Of a stretch of 64,000 nucleotides of DNA, positions 15,613 to 24,280 are shown one piece after another; the stretch's first letter is position 1; every line of letters begins with the position of its first letter. The notes under the pieces are model-generated. The model saw nothing but the letters and a program-made list of their open reading frames with translations. It had not been told where the DNA came from and made no database searches. The position numbers and the translations under genes are program-made. Origin of the DNA: Flavobacterium amnicola (lineage in GTDB: Bacteria > Bacteroidota > Bacteroidia > Flavobacteriales > Flavobacteriaceae); assembly GCF_004122165.1 (NCBI RefSeq), contig NZ_SBKO01000002.1, positions 62,001 to 126,000 on the forward strand. The letters run 5' to 3'.

Positions 15613-16566
15613 TTACTTTTTAATCAATCCTAAATCAACCAAACGCTCGTATAAGAAATCACCAGCGGTAATATCTTCATATAATTTTGGGTGATCGGCA
15701 TCAATACATTCTGGTAAACAGTTTAGTGACATGTCACTTACTGGATGCATAAAGAAAGGGATTGAGTAACGTGAAGTTCCCCATAATTCTCTAGGCGGAT
15801 TTACCACTTGGTGAATGGTTGATTTTAATTTATTGTTTGTGTGACGCGATAACATGTCGCCCACATTAATTACCAATTCATCTGGTTCTGCAATGGCATC
15901 AATCCATTGTCCGTCATGATTTTGAACTTGTAATCCTTTTCCTTGAGCACCCATTAATAAGGTAATCAAGTTGATATCACCATGAGCCGCAGCACGTACC
16001 GCACCATCAGCTGGTTCGCTAGTGATAGGAGGGTAGTGAATTGGTCTTAAAATACTATTTCCTTGGTTGGCATATTTGTCAAAATAAAACTCATCCAAAC
16101 CGATATAAATAGCTAAAGCTCTTAATACATAAACGCCTGTTTTTTCAAGCATTTGATACGCTTCTTTACCTACTTCATTGAAATGTGGTAATTCTTCTAC
16201 TTCAACATTGGCAGGGTACTCCGCAGCATATTTAGAATCTGCCTCTACATACTGGCCAAAATGCCAAAATTCTTTTAAATCTCCTGCTGAACGACCTTTA
16301 GCATGCTCTTTCCCGAAAGAAATATAGCCTCTTTGTCCTCCAATTCCTGGGATTTCGTATTTTTCTTTTGTTTCAAGAGGAAGCGAAAAGAAGTTACGCA
16401 CTTCAGAATATAAATCCTCAACTAATTTGTCATCTAGAAAATGACCTTTTAATGCTACGAAGCCTATTTCTTCGTACGCTTTTCCGATTTCATTTACAAA
16501 TTTTTGTTTACGTACCGGGTCACCCGATAGGAAATCACGTAAGTCAACACTTGGAATGTTTTGCAT
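15613..16566 (-). CDS. 2-oxoglutarate-Fe(II) dioxygenase (isopenicillin N synthase family)
   Basis: A 317-residue non-haem iron oxygenase. The N-terminal DIOX_N part reads SVDLRDFLSGD ... GFVALKGHF. The core has the iron-binding HxD in AAHGDINLITLLMGAQGKGLQ (about residues 193-195), the distal His in STIHQVVNPP (about 249) and the 2-oxoglutarate contact SRYSIPFF (about 262). All key ligands are present. Substrate unknown; bacterial members act on amino acids, small acids or ethylene-type reactions. It is monocistronic, with a terminator after it. Confidence 0.88.
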   Translation of the reverse strand: MQNIPSVDLRDFLSGDPVRKQKFVNEIGKAYEEIGFVALKGHFLDDKLVEDLYSEVRNFFSLPLETKEKYEIPGIGGQRGYISFGKEHAKGRSAGDLKEFWHFGQYVEADSKYAAEYPANVEVEELPHFNEVGKEAYQMLEKTGVYVLRALAIYIGLDEFYFDKYANQGNSILRPIHYPPITSEPADGAVRAAAHGDINLITLLMGAQGKGLQVQNHDGQWIDAIAEPDELVINVGDMLSRHTNNKLKSTIHQVVNPPRELWGTSRYSIPFFMHPVSDMSLNCLPECIDADHPKLYEDITAGDFLYERLVDLGLIKK

Positions 16567-16712
16567 CTTTTTTAAAAAAATATGTTAATAACTTACTAAA
16601 GGCTTGAGCCCTTTATAAAACAAAGATAAATATAAAATTTTTATTGGAATTTTAAAAGTTATTAACATTTTAAAAAAATATAACAAAGTAAGGAGTTCCT
16701 GTTATTTTTTTT

Positions 16713-16720
16713 TACTTTTG
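16713..16720 (+). promoter_or_regulatory. -7 box for the subtilase gene
   Basis: TACTTTTG is an exact TAnnTTTG, 30 bases before the ATG at 16751. It overlaps the upstream TTG at 16718, which therefore cannot be the translational start. Confidence 0.55.
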
Positions 16721-16750
16721 GCATTCTATTTAATACAAGTGTTATCTATA

Positions 16751-18421
16751 ATGAAAAATCCAATGTTCCGTGCAATTTTGTTCTTATTTTTATGTGCAAA
16801 TTTTGCAATGTTCTCACAAAAATTAAATTATGTAGAAAATCAATTGATAATTGGTTTGCATGCTAATCCGACGCAATTCAATTCCAATACTAATACTTTT
16901 GGTATACCGGCAATTGATGATTTGAACCAAAAATATGCTGTTGTTGATGTTGAAATAATTGGAAATACTAAAGAAGCTACTACCTATTTAATTACCTTTT
17001 CGGATACCAGAGATATAAGTGCTGCCACCAAAGAATATCAAACAGTAAAAGAAATTGCATTCGCAGAACCTAATTATCTTGCTGAAGCAGGAGGGGTTCG
17101 CGGAACGAACACTTTTCTTTTTCCAAATGATTTATATTTTTCCAGACAATGGGGACTATACAATGATGGAAGTTTCACCGTTTCAGGAATGCCTTATTCT
17201 TCAGTATTTGACGCTGATGTTGATATGGAGTTGGCTTGGAATATAGAAACCGGAGACCCTAACTTAATTATTGCAGTTTCTGATTCTGGATTGAATATGA
17301 CCCACGTAGATATTGCTTCAAGAGTTTGGAATAAAGCATCTGAACCAATTGATGGTATTGATAATGATGGAAATGGTTTAATTGATGATTACAGAGGATG
17401 GGATTGGGTAAACGCTGATAACAATCCAACGGATGATCATGGACATGGTTCCAATTGTGCCGGAATAATTGGTACGGTATCGAATAATAGTATTGGATAT
17501 ACGGGTGCCAATTGGAATAGTAAAATTATGCCGCTAAAAGTATTGAATAATGCGAATAGTGGTACATATGCAAACATGGCCAATAGTATTTATTATGCCG
17601 TGGATAATGGTGCCAAAATCATAAGCATGTCTATTGGCGGAAGTGGGGCAAGTACACTGGTTTCTAATGCTTTGGATTACGCCAATACAAACGGGGTACT
17701 TTTTATAGCTTGTATGATGAACTTTAATAACAATACAACATATTATCCCGCAGGCTATGCTACCACAAAATCGAATGTAATGGCGGTGGGTTCTACCAAT
17801 TCTAACGATCAACGTACGAATCCATTCTTCTGGAGTGGTACTTCAGGAAGTAATTATGGTAATCATATTAATGTAGTGGCGCCTGGAAATTATATTTGGG
17901 GATTAGGAATTGCAAATAACACCGACTATAACTCGTATTGGGGAGGAACTTCCCAAGCAACACCTTTAGTAGCTGGAATAGCTTCCTTATTAAAATCGAA
18001 AAATCCTGCCTTAACTCCTGCACAAATGCGAACTATTATTATGAATACTGCGCAAGATCAGGTTGGAATTGCTTCTGAAGATATTCCTGGTTGGGACACC
18101 TACATGGGAAGCGGAAGAGTGAATGCAAATAGCGCGCTTACTCAAGTAATGTTAGGAGTAGATAGTTTTAATGCCTTTGCTGACAGAATTTCTATTGTGA
18201 ATCCTGTACAAAATAAAGAGCTAAAAATCATCACAAGTGATCACTTATCTGGAATGTATTCTTTTTCTTTGATTAACTTACAAGGGCAAAAAATACAGGA
18301 AGAAAAAAGAATATTAAATAGTGGTTCGAATACTATTCCTTTCCCATATGCCAAAGGAAATTATATTCTAACTGTCAAAGGAGAAAAATACACGAAAGTT
18401 TTTAAAATAGTAAATCCATAA
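16751..18421 (+). CDS. Secreted subtilisin-like serine protease (S8) with T9SS sorting domain
   Basis: From the ATG at 16751 a signal peptide (MKNPMFRAILFLFLCANFAM) leads to a fervidolysin-like propeptide (about 25-115), then an S8 catalytic domain. The triad is Asp in IIAVSDSGLNMTHVD (about 178), His in DDHGHGSNCAG (about 229) and Ser in GGTSQATPLVAG (about 400). The last 75 residues form a divergent T9SS-type C-terminal domain (FADRISIVNPVQNKELKII ... GNYILTVKG). It should be exported and act on external protein. It ends 6 bases before the E1 gene, which may receive read-through from it. Confidence 0.92.
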   Translation: MKNPMFRAILFLFLCANFAMFSQKLNYVENQLIIGLHANPTQFNSNTNTFGIPAIDDLNQKYAVVDVEIIGNTKEATTYLITFSDTRDISAATKEYQTVKEIAFAEPNYLAEAGGVRGTNTFLFPNDLYFSRQWGLYNDGSFTVSGMPYSSVFDADVDMELAWNIETGDPNLIIAVSDSGLNMTHVDIASRVWNKASEPIDGIDNDGNGLIDDYRGWDWVNADNNPTDDHGHGSNCAGIIGTVSNNSIGYTGANWNSKIMPLKVLNNANSGTYANMANSIYYAVDNGAKIISMSIGGSGASTLVSNALDYANTNGVLFIACMMNFNNNTTYYPAGYATTKSNVMAVGSTNSNDQRTNPFFWSGTSGSNYGNHINVVAPGNYIWGLGIANNTDYNSYWGGTSQATPLVAGIASLLKSKNPALTPAQMRTIIMNTAQDQVGIASEDIPGWDTYMGSGRVNANSALTQVMLGVDSFNAFADRISIVNPVQNKELKIITSDHLSGMYSFSLINLQGQKIQEEKRILNSGSNTIPFPYAKGNYILTVKGEKYTKVFKIVNP

Positions 18422-18427
18422 GCCATC

Positions 18428-20404
18428 ATGAATTTTGAAAGAAAAAATCTAACCAACGAAGTATTATTAGATTTATATAAGAACATCTTAAAACCTCGTC
18501 TTATCGAAGAAAAAATGTTGATTCTTATCCGTCAAGGGAAAGTATCCAAATGGTTTTCTGGAATTGGACAAGAAGCTATTTCGGTTGGAATTACCACTGC
18601 CTTAGACAAAGATGAGTATATTTTACCAATGCACCGAAATTTAGGAGTATTCACTACTCGTGAAATTCCATTACACCGTTTGTTTTCGCAATGGCAAGGT
18701 AAACGCAATGGCTTTACAAAAGGACGTGACCGTTCTTTCCACTTTGGAACGCAAGAATTCAATATTATTGGAATGATCTCGCATTTAGGGCCACAATTAG
18801 GAATTGCTGACGGAATTGCCTTAGCCAATAAACTAAAACAAAACGGAAAAGTGACGGCTGTTTTTACAGGAGAAGGCGCTACTTCGGAAGGTGATTTTCA
18901 CGAAGCATTGAATGTGGCTTCTGTTTGGGATTTACCGGTTTTATTTGTGATTGAAAATAACGGTTACGGATTATCTACACCAACCAATGAACAATACCGT
19001 TGTGAAAACTTAGCCGATAGAGGAGTAGGGTACGGAATGGAAAGTCATGTGGTGGATGGAAATAATATCTTAGAAGTGTATACTTTAATTTCCGAATTGA
19101 AAGCTTCGATGATAGACAATCCGCGTCCTGTTTTATTAGAATTCAAAACCTTCCGTATGCGTGGGCACGAGGAGGCGAGTGGTACCAAATATGTACCGCA
19201 AGAATTAATGGACATGTGGGCAATTAAAGATCCTGTAGAGAACTATAGAAATTATTTAAAAGCAACAGCTGTTTTATCTGAAGAAGAAGATGAAGCAATT
19301 CGTGCCGCTATTAAAAATGAAATTGATACGGATTGGGCGAAAGTACAAGCGGAACCTGAAATTGTAGCCGATTTAGACGAAGAAATAAATGATGTATACG
19401 CTCCGTATACATTCGAAAATATTGAACCTACTTCAGAAGTGGAGAATATCCGCCTCATTGACGCTATTTCAAATGGATTGCGTCAGTCGATGGAACGCCA
19501 TGAGAATTTAGTGATCATGGGACAAGACATTGCCGAATATGGTGGTGCTTTCAAAATTACCGATGGTTTTGTGGAACAATTTGGAAAAGAAAGAGTACGT
19601 AACACACCAATTTGCGAGAGTGTTATTGTGTCGGCAGCTAATGGCTTGTCTATTAACGGACACAAAGCAGTAGTAGAAATGCAGTTTGCCGATTTCGTTT
19701 CGACTGGTTTTAATCCGATTGTTAATTTATTGGCGAAGCAACACTATCGTTGGTGTGAAAAAGCCGATGTGGTAGTACGGATGCCTTGTGGTGGTGGGAC
19801 GCAAGCAGGACCCTTCCATTCACAAACCAATGAAGCTTGGTTTACCAAAACACCAGGTTTAAAAGTAGTATATCCAGCCTTTCCTTATGATGCCAAAGGT
19901 TTATTAAATACTGCGATTAACGATCCGAATCCAGTAATGTTCTTCGAACACAAACAATTATATAGAAGTGTGTATCAAGATGTGCCAAAGGAATATTACA
20001 CGTTACCTTTTGGAAAAGCCGCGTTATTGAAAGAAGGAAATGATGTAACGATTATTTCTTTTGGAGCCGGAGTACATTGGGCTTTAGAGACTTTGACTAA
20101 GAATCCTGAAATTTCAGCTGATTTATTAGACTTGCGTTCGTTACAGCCGTTAGATTGGGAAGCGATTTATACTTCTGTTAAGAAAACAAGCCGTGTGATT
20201 ATCTTGCAAGAAGATACTATTTTTGGAGGAATTGCAAGTGATATTTCTTCGATGATTATGGAAAATTGCTTCGAACATTTAGATGCTCCTGTTCGTAGAG
20301 TGGGAAGTTTAGAAAGTGCGATTCCGTTTATGAAATCATTGGAAGATCAATACTTACCAAAAGTACGTTTTGAAACAGAATTGAAAGAGTTGTTGGCTTA
20401 CTAA
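18428..20404 (+). CDS. Branched-chain 2-oxoacid dehydrogenase E1, alpha-beta fusion
   Basis: A 658-residue fusion of both E1 subunits. It decarboxylates 2-oxo acids (probably from Val/Leu/Ile) with thiamine diphosphate and acylates the E2 lipoyl domain. Residues 1-320 are the alpha part, with the ThDP motif GEGATSEGDFHEALNVASVW (about 146) ending in ENNGYG and the phosphorylation-loop region RMRGHEEASGT. Residues 340-658 are the transketolase-like beta part (MGQDIAEYGGAFKITDGF; VRMPCGGGTQAGPFHSQTNE). Fused E1 is common in Bacteroidota. E2 and E3 are not in this window. It is followed by a strong terminator. Confidence 0.93.
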   Translation: MNFERKNLTNEVLLDLYKNILKPRLIEEKMLILIRQGKVSKWFSGIGQEAISVGITTALDKDEYILPMHRNLGVFTTREIPLHRLFSQWQGKRNGFTKGRDRSFHFGTQEFNIIGMISHLGPQLGIADGIALANKLKQNGKVTAVFTGEGATSEGDFHEALNVASVWDLPVLFVIENNGYGLSTPTNEQYRCENLADRGVGYGMESHVVDGNNILEVYTLISELKASMIDNPRPVLLEFKTFRMRGHEEASGTKYVPQELMDMWAIKDPVENYRNYLKATAVLSEEEDEAIRAAIKNEIDTDWAKVQAEPEIVADLDEEINDVYAPYTFENIEPTSEVENIRLIDAISNGLRQSMERHENLVIMGQDIAEYGGAFKITDGFVEQFGKERVRNTPICESVIVSAANGLSINGHKAVVEMQFADFVSTGFNPIVNLLAKQHYRWCEKADVVVRMPCGGGTQAGPFHSQTNEAWFTKTPGLKVVYPAFPYDAKGLLNTAINDPNPVMFFEHKQLYRSVYQDVPKEYYTLPFGKAALLKEGNDVTIISFGAGVHWALETLTKNPEISADLLDLRSLQPLDWEAIYTSVKKTSRVIILQEDTIFGGIASDISSMIMENCFEHLDAPVRRVGSLESAIPFMKSLEDQYLPKVRFETELKELLAY

Positions 20405-20424
20405 AAAGCGTCAATTATAACAAT

Positions 20425-20454
20425 GAAAGCCGTTCCGTTTGGAGCGGCTTTTTT
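20425..20454 (+). terminator. Intrinsic terminator of the E1 gene
   Basis: AAAGCCGTTCC-gttt-GGAGCGGCTTTTTT: an 11-bp stem with one wobble pair and a T-run, 20 bases after the E1 stop. Confidence 0.9.
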
Positions 20455-20509
20455 GTTGGTTTCTTATTGCAGTCTTGTTGCAATTATACTGCAACAAGCG
20501 AACAGAATC

Positions 20510-20698
20510 ATGAGACGTGAAGAAACTGCAGCCACAAGAAGTTTGTTGAATACTGCCAAATTGATGGAAGAAAACGAAATGTTATGGAAATTGAAAGAAA
20601 TGGAATACGTGGAGAAAATTGCGAATAGAATTGGAGAAATTACTATCTCAGGAAGCGCAAACGTTATCAGTCAATCGAAAGAGATTTTCGTTAAATAA
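20510..20698 (+). pseudogene. C-terminal remnant of a slipin (SPFH/band 7) gene
   Basis: The 62 codons from the ATG at 20510 encode RREETAATRSLLNTAKLMEE, then LWKLKEMEYVEKIANRIG and ITISGSANVISQSKEIFVK. In full-length slipins this motif occurs near the C-terminus, after the SPFH domain, and full proteins have about 250 residues or more. Everything upstream is missing: the open frame runs back through the E1 terminator (from 20423) without slipin-like sequence. It is most simply a 5'-deleted slipin relic. A short expressed peptide cannot be excluded. Confidence 0.6.
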
Positions 20699-20729
20699 TA
20701 AATCCTCGAGAATTTTCTCGAGGATTTAT
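20698..20729. terminator. Perfect 32-bp palindrome, bidirectional terminator
   Basis: Arms of about 14-15 bp built on ATAAATCCTCGAGA and its complement, flanked by A/T tracts, lie between the convergent slipin remnant and hydrolase gene. Confidence 0.85.
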
Positions 20730-20737
20730 GTTTTCTC

Positions 20738-21589
20738 TTATTTTTTAATAAAATAATTTCCCAAAAAACTAAATACCAAGTCAAAATGCTTTAATGGTTC
20801 AGCGTGAGTGCCTTCAATAGCTTTGTGTTCATAATGATATTTAAATTTATTCGTTTTAAGTCTGCTTATCATTTTATCAGCCATTGGAGTAGAAGGACAA
20901 ATTTCGTCTTTGGTTGCAGACAATAATAAAATTGAACCATTAATATTTTCTACTTTGATGCTAGCTTTTTCTACAGCAGCTGTATCCTTTAGCATCGCTT
21001 CAAAAGCACCTCTTAAATCTCGCTTCATTAAAAAAGGAACAGATTCTTCATTAACAGGAACAAAGGGAAGTTCTTGTTGCTGATATGTCCAACATGAGGT
21101 TGAAAAATGATCTGTATGACCCGGAAATACGGCATTACTAGAAACCAAACCAACAACACATTTAATTTCTTTATAATAAGATCCTAGTAATAAAGCCAAA
21201 TCTGCTCCTCGTGATCCTCCAACAATAGCAATTTTAGTTTTATTAATCTTTTTGTTTTTAGTTGCTTCTTTTATGCCATTGTAAACATCTTCAATAGCAA
21301 TTTTATCTAAAATTTCAGGTGTTCCATTTGCACCAAAATATCCAATGGCAAGAAAGGCATACCCTTTATCTATAAATTGATCTCTAGTTTTTTTCCAATA
21401 ATCGCTTGTCCAAGCGTTTCCGCCTTCTGATCCACCTAATCCGACAATAAGAGGTTGGTTTTTACCTTTTCCTAAATATAATACACTTTCAATGTTAGGT
21501 GTATTTAATACAGTTTGTGCAGAGTTCTTAAAAGTAATAGCTAATAAAACTAATAGACATAAAGTTTTTGATGATTTAAAAATTTTCAT
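20738..21589 (-). CDS. Secreted alpha/beta hydrolase, acyl-CoA thioester hydrolase/BAAT C-terminal type
   Basis: A 283-residue alpha/beta hydrolase with an N-terminal signal peptide (CLLVLLAITFKNSAQ). The nucleophile Ser lies in AIVGGSRGADLALLLGSYY (about 128), the acid in LLSATKDEICPSTPM (about 232) and the His in EGTHAEPLKHF (about 268). This order matches the BAAT/acyl-CoA thioester hydrolase C-terminal fold. Export makes a cytosolic CoA thioesterase role unlikely, so it may be a periplasmic esterase or peptidase. An FNR-type box and a large inverted repeat lie in the 74-base gap to the upstream Crp/Fnr gene, so regulation by that factor is likely. Confidence 0.82.
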   Translation of the reverse strand: MKIFKSSKTLCLLVLLAITFKNSAQTVLNTPNIESVLYLGKGKNQPLIVGLGGSEGGNAWTSDYWKKTRDQFIDKGYAFLAIGYFGANGTPEILDKIAIEDVYNGIKEATKNKKINKTKIAIVGGSRGADLALLLGSYYKEIKCVVGLVSSNAVFPGHTDHFSTSCWTYQQQELPFVPVNEESVPFLMKRDLRGAFEAMLKDTAAVEKASIKVENINGSILLLSATKDEICPSTPMADKMISRLKTNKFKYHYEHKAIEGTHAEPLKHFDLVFSFLGNYFIKK

Positions 21590-21610
21590 TTTTGATTGAT
21601 TTTATTTGTT

Positions 21611-21639
21611 TGATACAAAAATCTCAACTTTTTGTATCA
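21611..21639. promoter_or_regulatory. Perfect 11-bp inverted repeat upstream of the secreted hydrolase
   Basis: TGATACAAAAA (21611-21621) and TTTTTGTATCA (21629-21639) flank a 7-base loop, 22 bases before the hydrolase ATG. It is either an operator or a leader hairpin. Confidence 0.45.
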
Positions 21640-21645
21640 TAACTT

Positions 21646-21659
21646 TTGATATAGATCAA
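21646..21659. promoter_or_regulatory. FNR/CRP-type box TTGAT-N4-ATCAA
   Basis: TTGATATAGATCAA is an exact match to the consensus recognised by FNR-class regulators. It lies between the end of a Crp/Fnr-family gene and the start of the secreted hydrolase gene, a natural place for an activator site. Direct binding is inferred. Confidence 0.55.
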
Positions 21660-21663
21660 AAAA

Positions 21664-22242
21664 TCATTTTTCGGCTCGAATTCTACTTAAAGTTTCTTGT
21701 GTAATACCTAAATAGGAAGCAATCATTCCCAAAGGAATTCGATGATAAATATCATGATAGGTAGTACAAAAGTGCTGGTATCTTTCTTTGGCAGAAGTAA
21801 AACGCATTGAAGTAATACGTTCCATAAAATGACCAAAAACGGTTCCCATAGAAAGTCTCGCATACCTTTCCATTTCTGGAAAATTATCAAATAAATATAT
21901 TAAATCCTTAACATGTAAGCAAAAAGCTTCTGTAGTTTCTATAGCATCTAAATAGTAGATGTCTACTTGTTGTTGCCTTAAACTTCGAGGAGAGTTTACC
22001 CATTCGGTTTCGGAACTAAAATACTCACTTATTTCTTTGCCGTCTTTTAAAAAATAGACACGAACTAGTCCTTTATGTATAAAATAACTTTGAGTACAAA
22101 TTTTATTGGCATCATGAATTATTTCGCCTTTTTTAAAAGTTTTGAAAGATAATTTTTTAATGAGTTCTTCTTTTAATACATCGTTTACTTTGATGTACTT
22201 TTCAAAATGGCGAATTATTTCTATAGTTGGTTCGATATTACT
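21664..22242 (-). CDS. Crp/Fnr-family transcriptional regulator lacking a conventional start codon
   Basis: The open frame begins after TAA at 22245-22243 and encodes about 192 residues: SNIEPTIEIIRHFEKYIKVND, a cyclic-nucleotide-type beta barrel (FKKGEIIHDANKICTQSYFI, then HKGLVRVYFLKDGKEISEYF) and a C-terminal helix-turn-helix (RIPLGMIASYLGITQETLSR). This is full family length. Yet no ATG, GTG or TTG occurs in frame until an ATG at 21871-21873 in the middle of the protein. Translation must start at a rare codon (ATC, ATA or ATT at 22236-22213), or the start was lost and the gene is newly inactive, or the base calls are wrong. Effector unknown. Confidence 0.75.
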   Translation of the reverse strand, partial: SNIEPTIEIIRHFEKYIKVNDVLKEELIKKLSFKTFKKGEIIHDANKICTQSYFIHKGLVRVYFLKDGKEISEYFSSETEWVNSPRSLRQQQVDIYYLDAIETTEAFCLHVKDLIYLFDNFPEMERYARLSMGTVFGHFMERITSMRFTSAKERYQHFCTTYHDIYHRIPLGMIASYLGITQETLSRIRAEK

Positions 22243-22260
22243 TTACTTTTAAAGGATGTA

Positions 22261-23844
22261 TTAAAAACTCTCTGCTTTCGCCTTTTTCCAAAAATATTGA
22301 TAGGAAGTAGGAACAGTGTCTTCCTTCAAAAAACAACCGGTTTCTAACTCAGGGAACGTTTCGCCGAAAGTTTCAGTTTTGTTGCGTTCTACACGTGTAC
22401 TTACTACATCACGAGTGACACCATCCGGATGATTGATTCCTGCCGAAGCCATTAATTCCATGGCACTTTTCACCGTTTCATGTTGGAATCTTGCCACACG
22501 AACACTTTTTTCTTCCGGAACTAGACCTTTGGTGAGTTTTGGATCTTGGGTGGCAACGCCTGTTGGACAGGTATTGGCGTGACATTCTAAAGCCTGTATA
22601 CAACCCAAAGCAAACATCATTCCGCGAGCTGAATTACACAAATCGGCACCAATCGACAAACAACGAATAATATCAAACCCAGAAATCACTTTACCACTGG
22701 CGATAATTTTTATTTGGTCTTTTATTCCGAAGCCATTCAAACAATCATATACAAAAGCCAAAGCATCGCGTAACGGCATTCCTACATGGTCGGAATATTC
22801 GGGTGGAGCAGCACCAGTACCACCTTCACCACCATCCACTGTAATAAAATCAAGATACGTATTGGTTTGAACCATCGCTTTACAAATCGATATGAATTCC
22901 GATTTATTTCCGATACAGATTTTAATTCCGATAGGTTTTCCACCAGAATGTTCCCGTAATACTTTTACAAATTCCATCAATTCTAACGGAGTGCTAAATG
23001 CGGAATGTTTGGGTGGCGATACAATATCATTTCCTTTTTCAACCAATCGAATAGCTGCGATTTCATCGGTCACTTTTTCTTTGGGTAAAATGCCACCATG
23101 TCCCGGTTTTGCGCCTTGAGAGAATTTAATTTCAATCATTTTGACGTTATCCAAAGTAGCACGTTTGCTAAATTCTTCTATCGAAAATTTTCCATCCGGA
23201 GTTCGGGTACTAAAATATCCCGTGCCGATATTCCAAACCACATCACCACCTGGTTCTAGGTGATAAGGGGAAAGTCCGCCCTCACCAGTATTGTGATAAA
23301 AACCGCCTTGTTTGGCACCGGAGTTTAAGGCTAAAATAGCATTTTTACTCAACGACCCGTAGCTCATTGCGCTAATGTTAAACAGGCTTGCTTGGTAAGG
23401 TTTAGTACATTGTGAAGAGCCAATGGTTACTTTGGGATTTTCATTTACTTCTTTGAACGGAATGGCTTTTACACTGTGATTGATCCATTCATAACCTACA
23501 TCATATACATCCAATTGCGTTCCGAAGGGTTGAGTAGAAGTTTGCTTTTTACTTCGAGTATACACCAAGGTGCGTTGCAAACGGGTAAACGGTTTTCCAT
23601 CAGTATCAGTTTCAATAAAATACTGACGCATTTCAGGACCGAGCGATTCTAAAACATAACGCATTCTTCCTAATAGTGGAAAGTTTCGTTTGATGGTTTG
23701 CTTCGACTGAAACATATCAAACAATCCCATTCCTATTAACGGAACAAAGAGTAGTAGTAAGAAACTAAATTTCCAATTGACGAATATTAAAATTGCAGTT
23801 AAAGCTAAAAGGGTAGTACTGAAAATAATAAAAGCTTTTCTCAT
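22261..23844 (-). CDS. FMN-binding glutamate-synthase-like protein with N-terminal membrane anchor
   Basis: A 527-residue protein. Two N-terminal membrane helices (about 5-20 and 25-42) precede a glutamate synthase large-subunit FMN/(beta-alpha)8 domain: GSLSKNAILALNSGAKQGGF, IKFSQGAKPGHGGILPKEKV, ITVDGGEGGTGAAPPEYSDH. The Fe-S cysteines appear as CIQALECHANTCPTG (about 415-429). Glutaminase and ammonia-channel domains of real GltB are absent, so it is one of the stand-alone GltS-like proteins of uncertain substrate. It lies 18 bases upstream of the Crp/Fnr frame, same strand, possibly co-transcribed. Confidence 0.88.
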   Translation of the reverse strand: MRKAFIIFSTTLLALTAILIFVNWKFSFLLLLFVPLIGMGLFDMFQSKQTIKRNFPLLGRMRYVLESLGPEMRQYFIETDTDGKPFTRLQRTLVYTRSKKQTSTQPFGTQLDVYDVGYEWINHSVKAIPFKEVNENPKVTIGSSQCTKPYQASLFNISAMSYGSLSKNAILALNSGAKQGGFYHNTGEGGLSPYHLEPGGDVVWNIGTGYFSTRTPDGKFSIEEFSKRATLDNVKMIEIKFSQGAKPGHGGILPKEKVTDEIAAIRLVEKGNDIVSPPKHSAFSTPLELMEFVKVLREHSGGKPIGIKICIGNKSEFISICKAMVQTNTYLDFITVDGGEGGTGAAPPEYSDHVGMPLRDALAFVYDCLNGFGIKDQIKIIASGKVISGFDIIRCLSIGADLCNSARGMMFALGCIQALECHANTCPTGVATQDPKLTKGLVPEEKSVRVARFQHETVKSAMELMASAGINHPDGVTRDVVSTRVERNKTETFGETFPELETGCFLKEDTVPTSYQYFWKKAKAESF

Positions 23845-23946
23845 GATTTGTTTATTGTAGGATAAAGTAACAAAAAAATATTGAATTCAAATTAAACCTT
23901 TTTAATTTCACAATGTCCAATACCCGTAAACCAAAAAATAAAAATC

Positions 23947-24234
23947 ATGAAAAAAATAGTTGTATTAGTAGCGTTATTGTCATTTGGAATTTCATTCGCG
24001 CAGCAAAAAGAAGACATGAACCTGAGAGGTGAGAGAAAAAGAGTAGCACAAGGAGTGAAGTCGGGTGAAATTAATGCTAAAGAAGGTGCTGTAATTGCAC
24101 ACAAAGCGGTTAAAGTTAATAGAGCGGAACGAAGAGCTAAAAGTGACGGAATTGTAACCGATCAAGAAAGAGCGAATATTGCTAGAAAAGACAGACAATT
24201 AGACCGAACTATCCGTAGAACGAAACATAATTAA
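23947..24234 (+). CDS. Small secreted charged protein, unrecognised
   Basis: A 95-residue protein with a clear signal peptide (MKKIVVLVALLSFGISFAQQ). The mature part is very rich in Lys, Arg, Glu and Ala and predicted all-helical (RGERKRVAQGVKSGEINAKE; VNRAERRAKSDGIVTDQERA). The second stretch looks vaguely EF-hand-like in its DGIVTDQE spacing, but lacks a full calcium loop. No family recognised. It has its own terminator and stands divergent from the glutamate-synthase-like gene. Confidence 0.75.
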   Translation: MKKIVVLVALLSFGISFAQQKEDMNLRGERKRVAQGVKSGEINAKEGAVIAHKAVKVNRAERRAKSDGIVTDQERANIARKDRQLDRTIRRTKHN

Positions 24235-24245
24235 TCTTATATCAT

Positions 24246-24280
24246 AAAAAAAGTGCCTCTTTTAAGAGGCGCTTTTTTTT
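24246..24280. terminator. Bidirectional terminator before the aromatic catabolic operon's end
   Basis: A-run, GCCTCTTTTAAGAGGC palindrome core, then T-run. It can end both the small secreted gene and the long minus-strand operon. Confidence 0.85.

Noticed and set aside
20423..20509. Upstream start giving a 91-residue protein with a hydrophobic N-terminus
   Set aside because: The first codons are the E1 terminator hairpin read in frame; the apparent membrane helix is an artefact.
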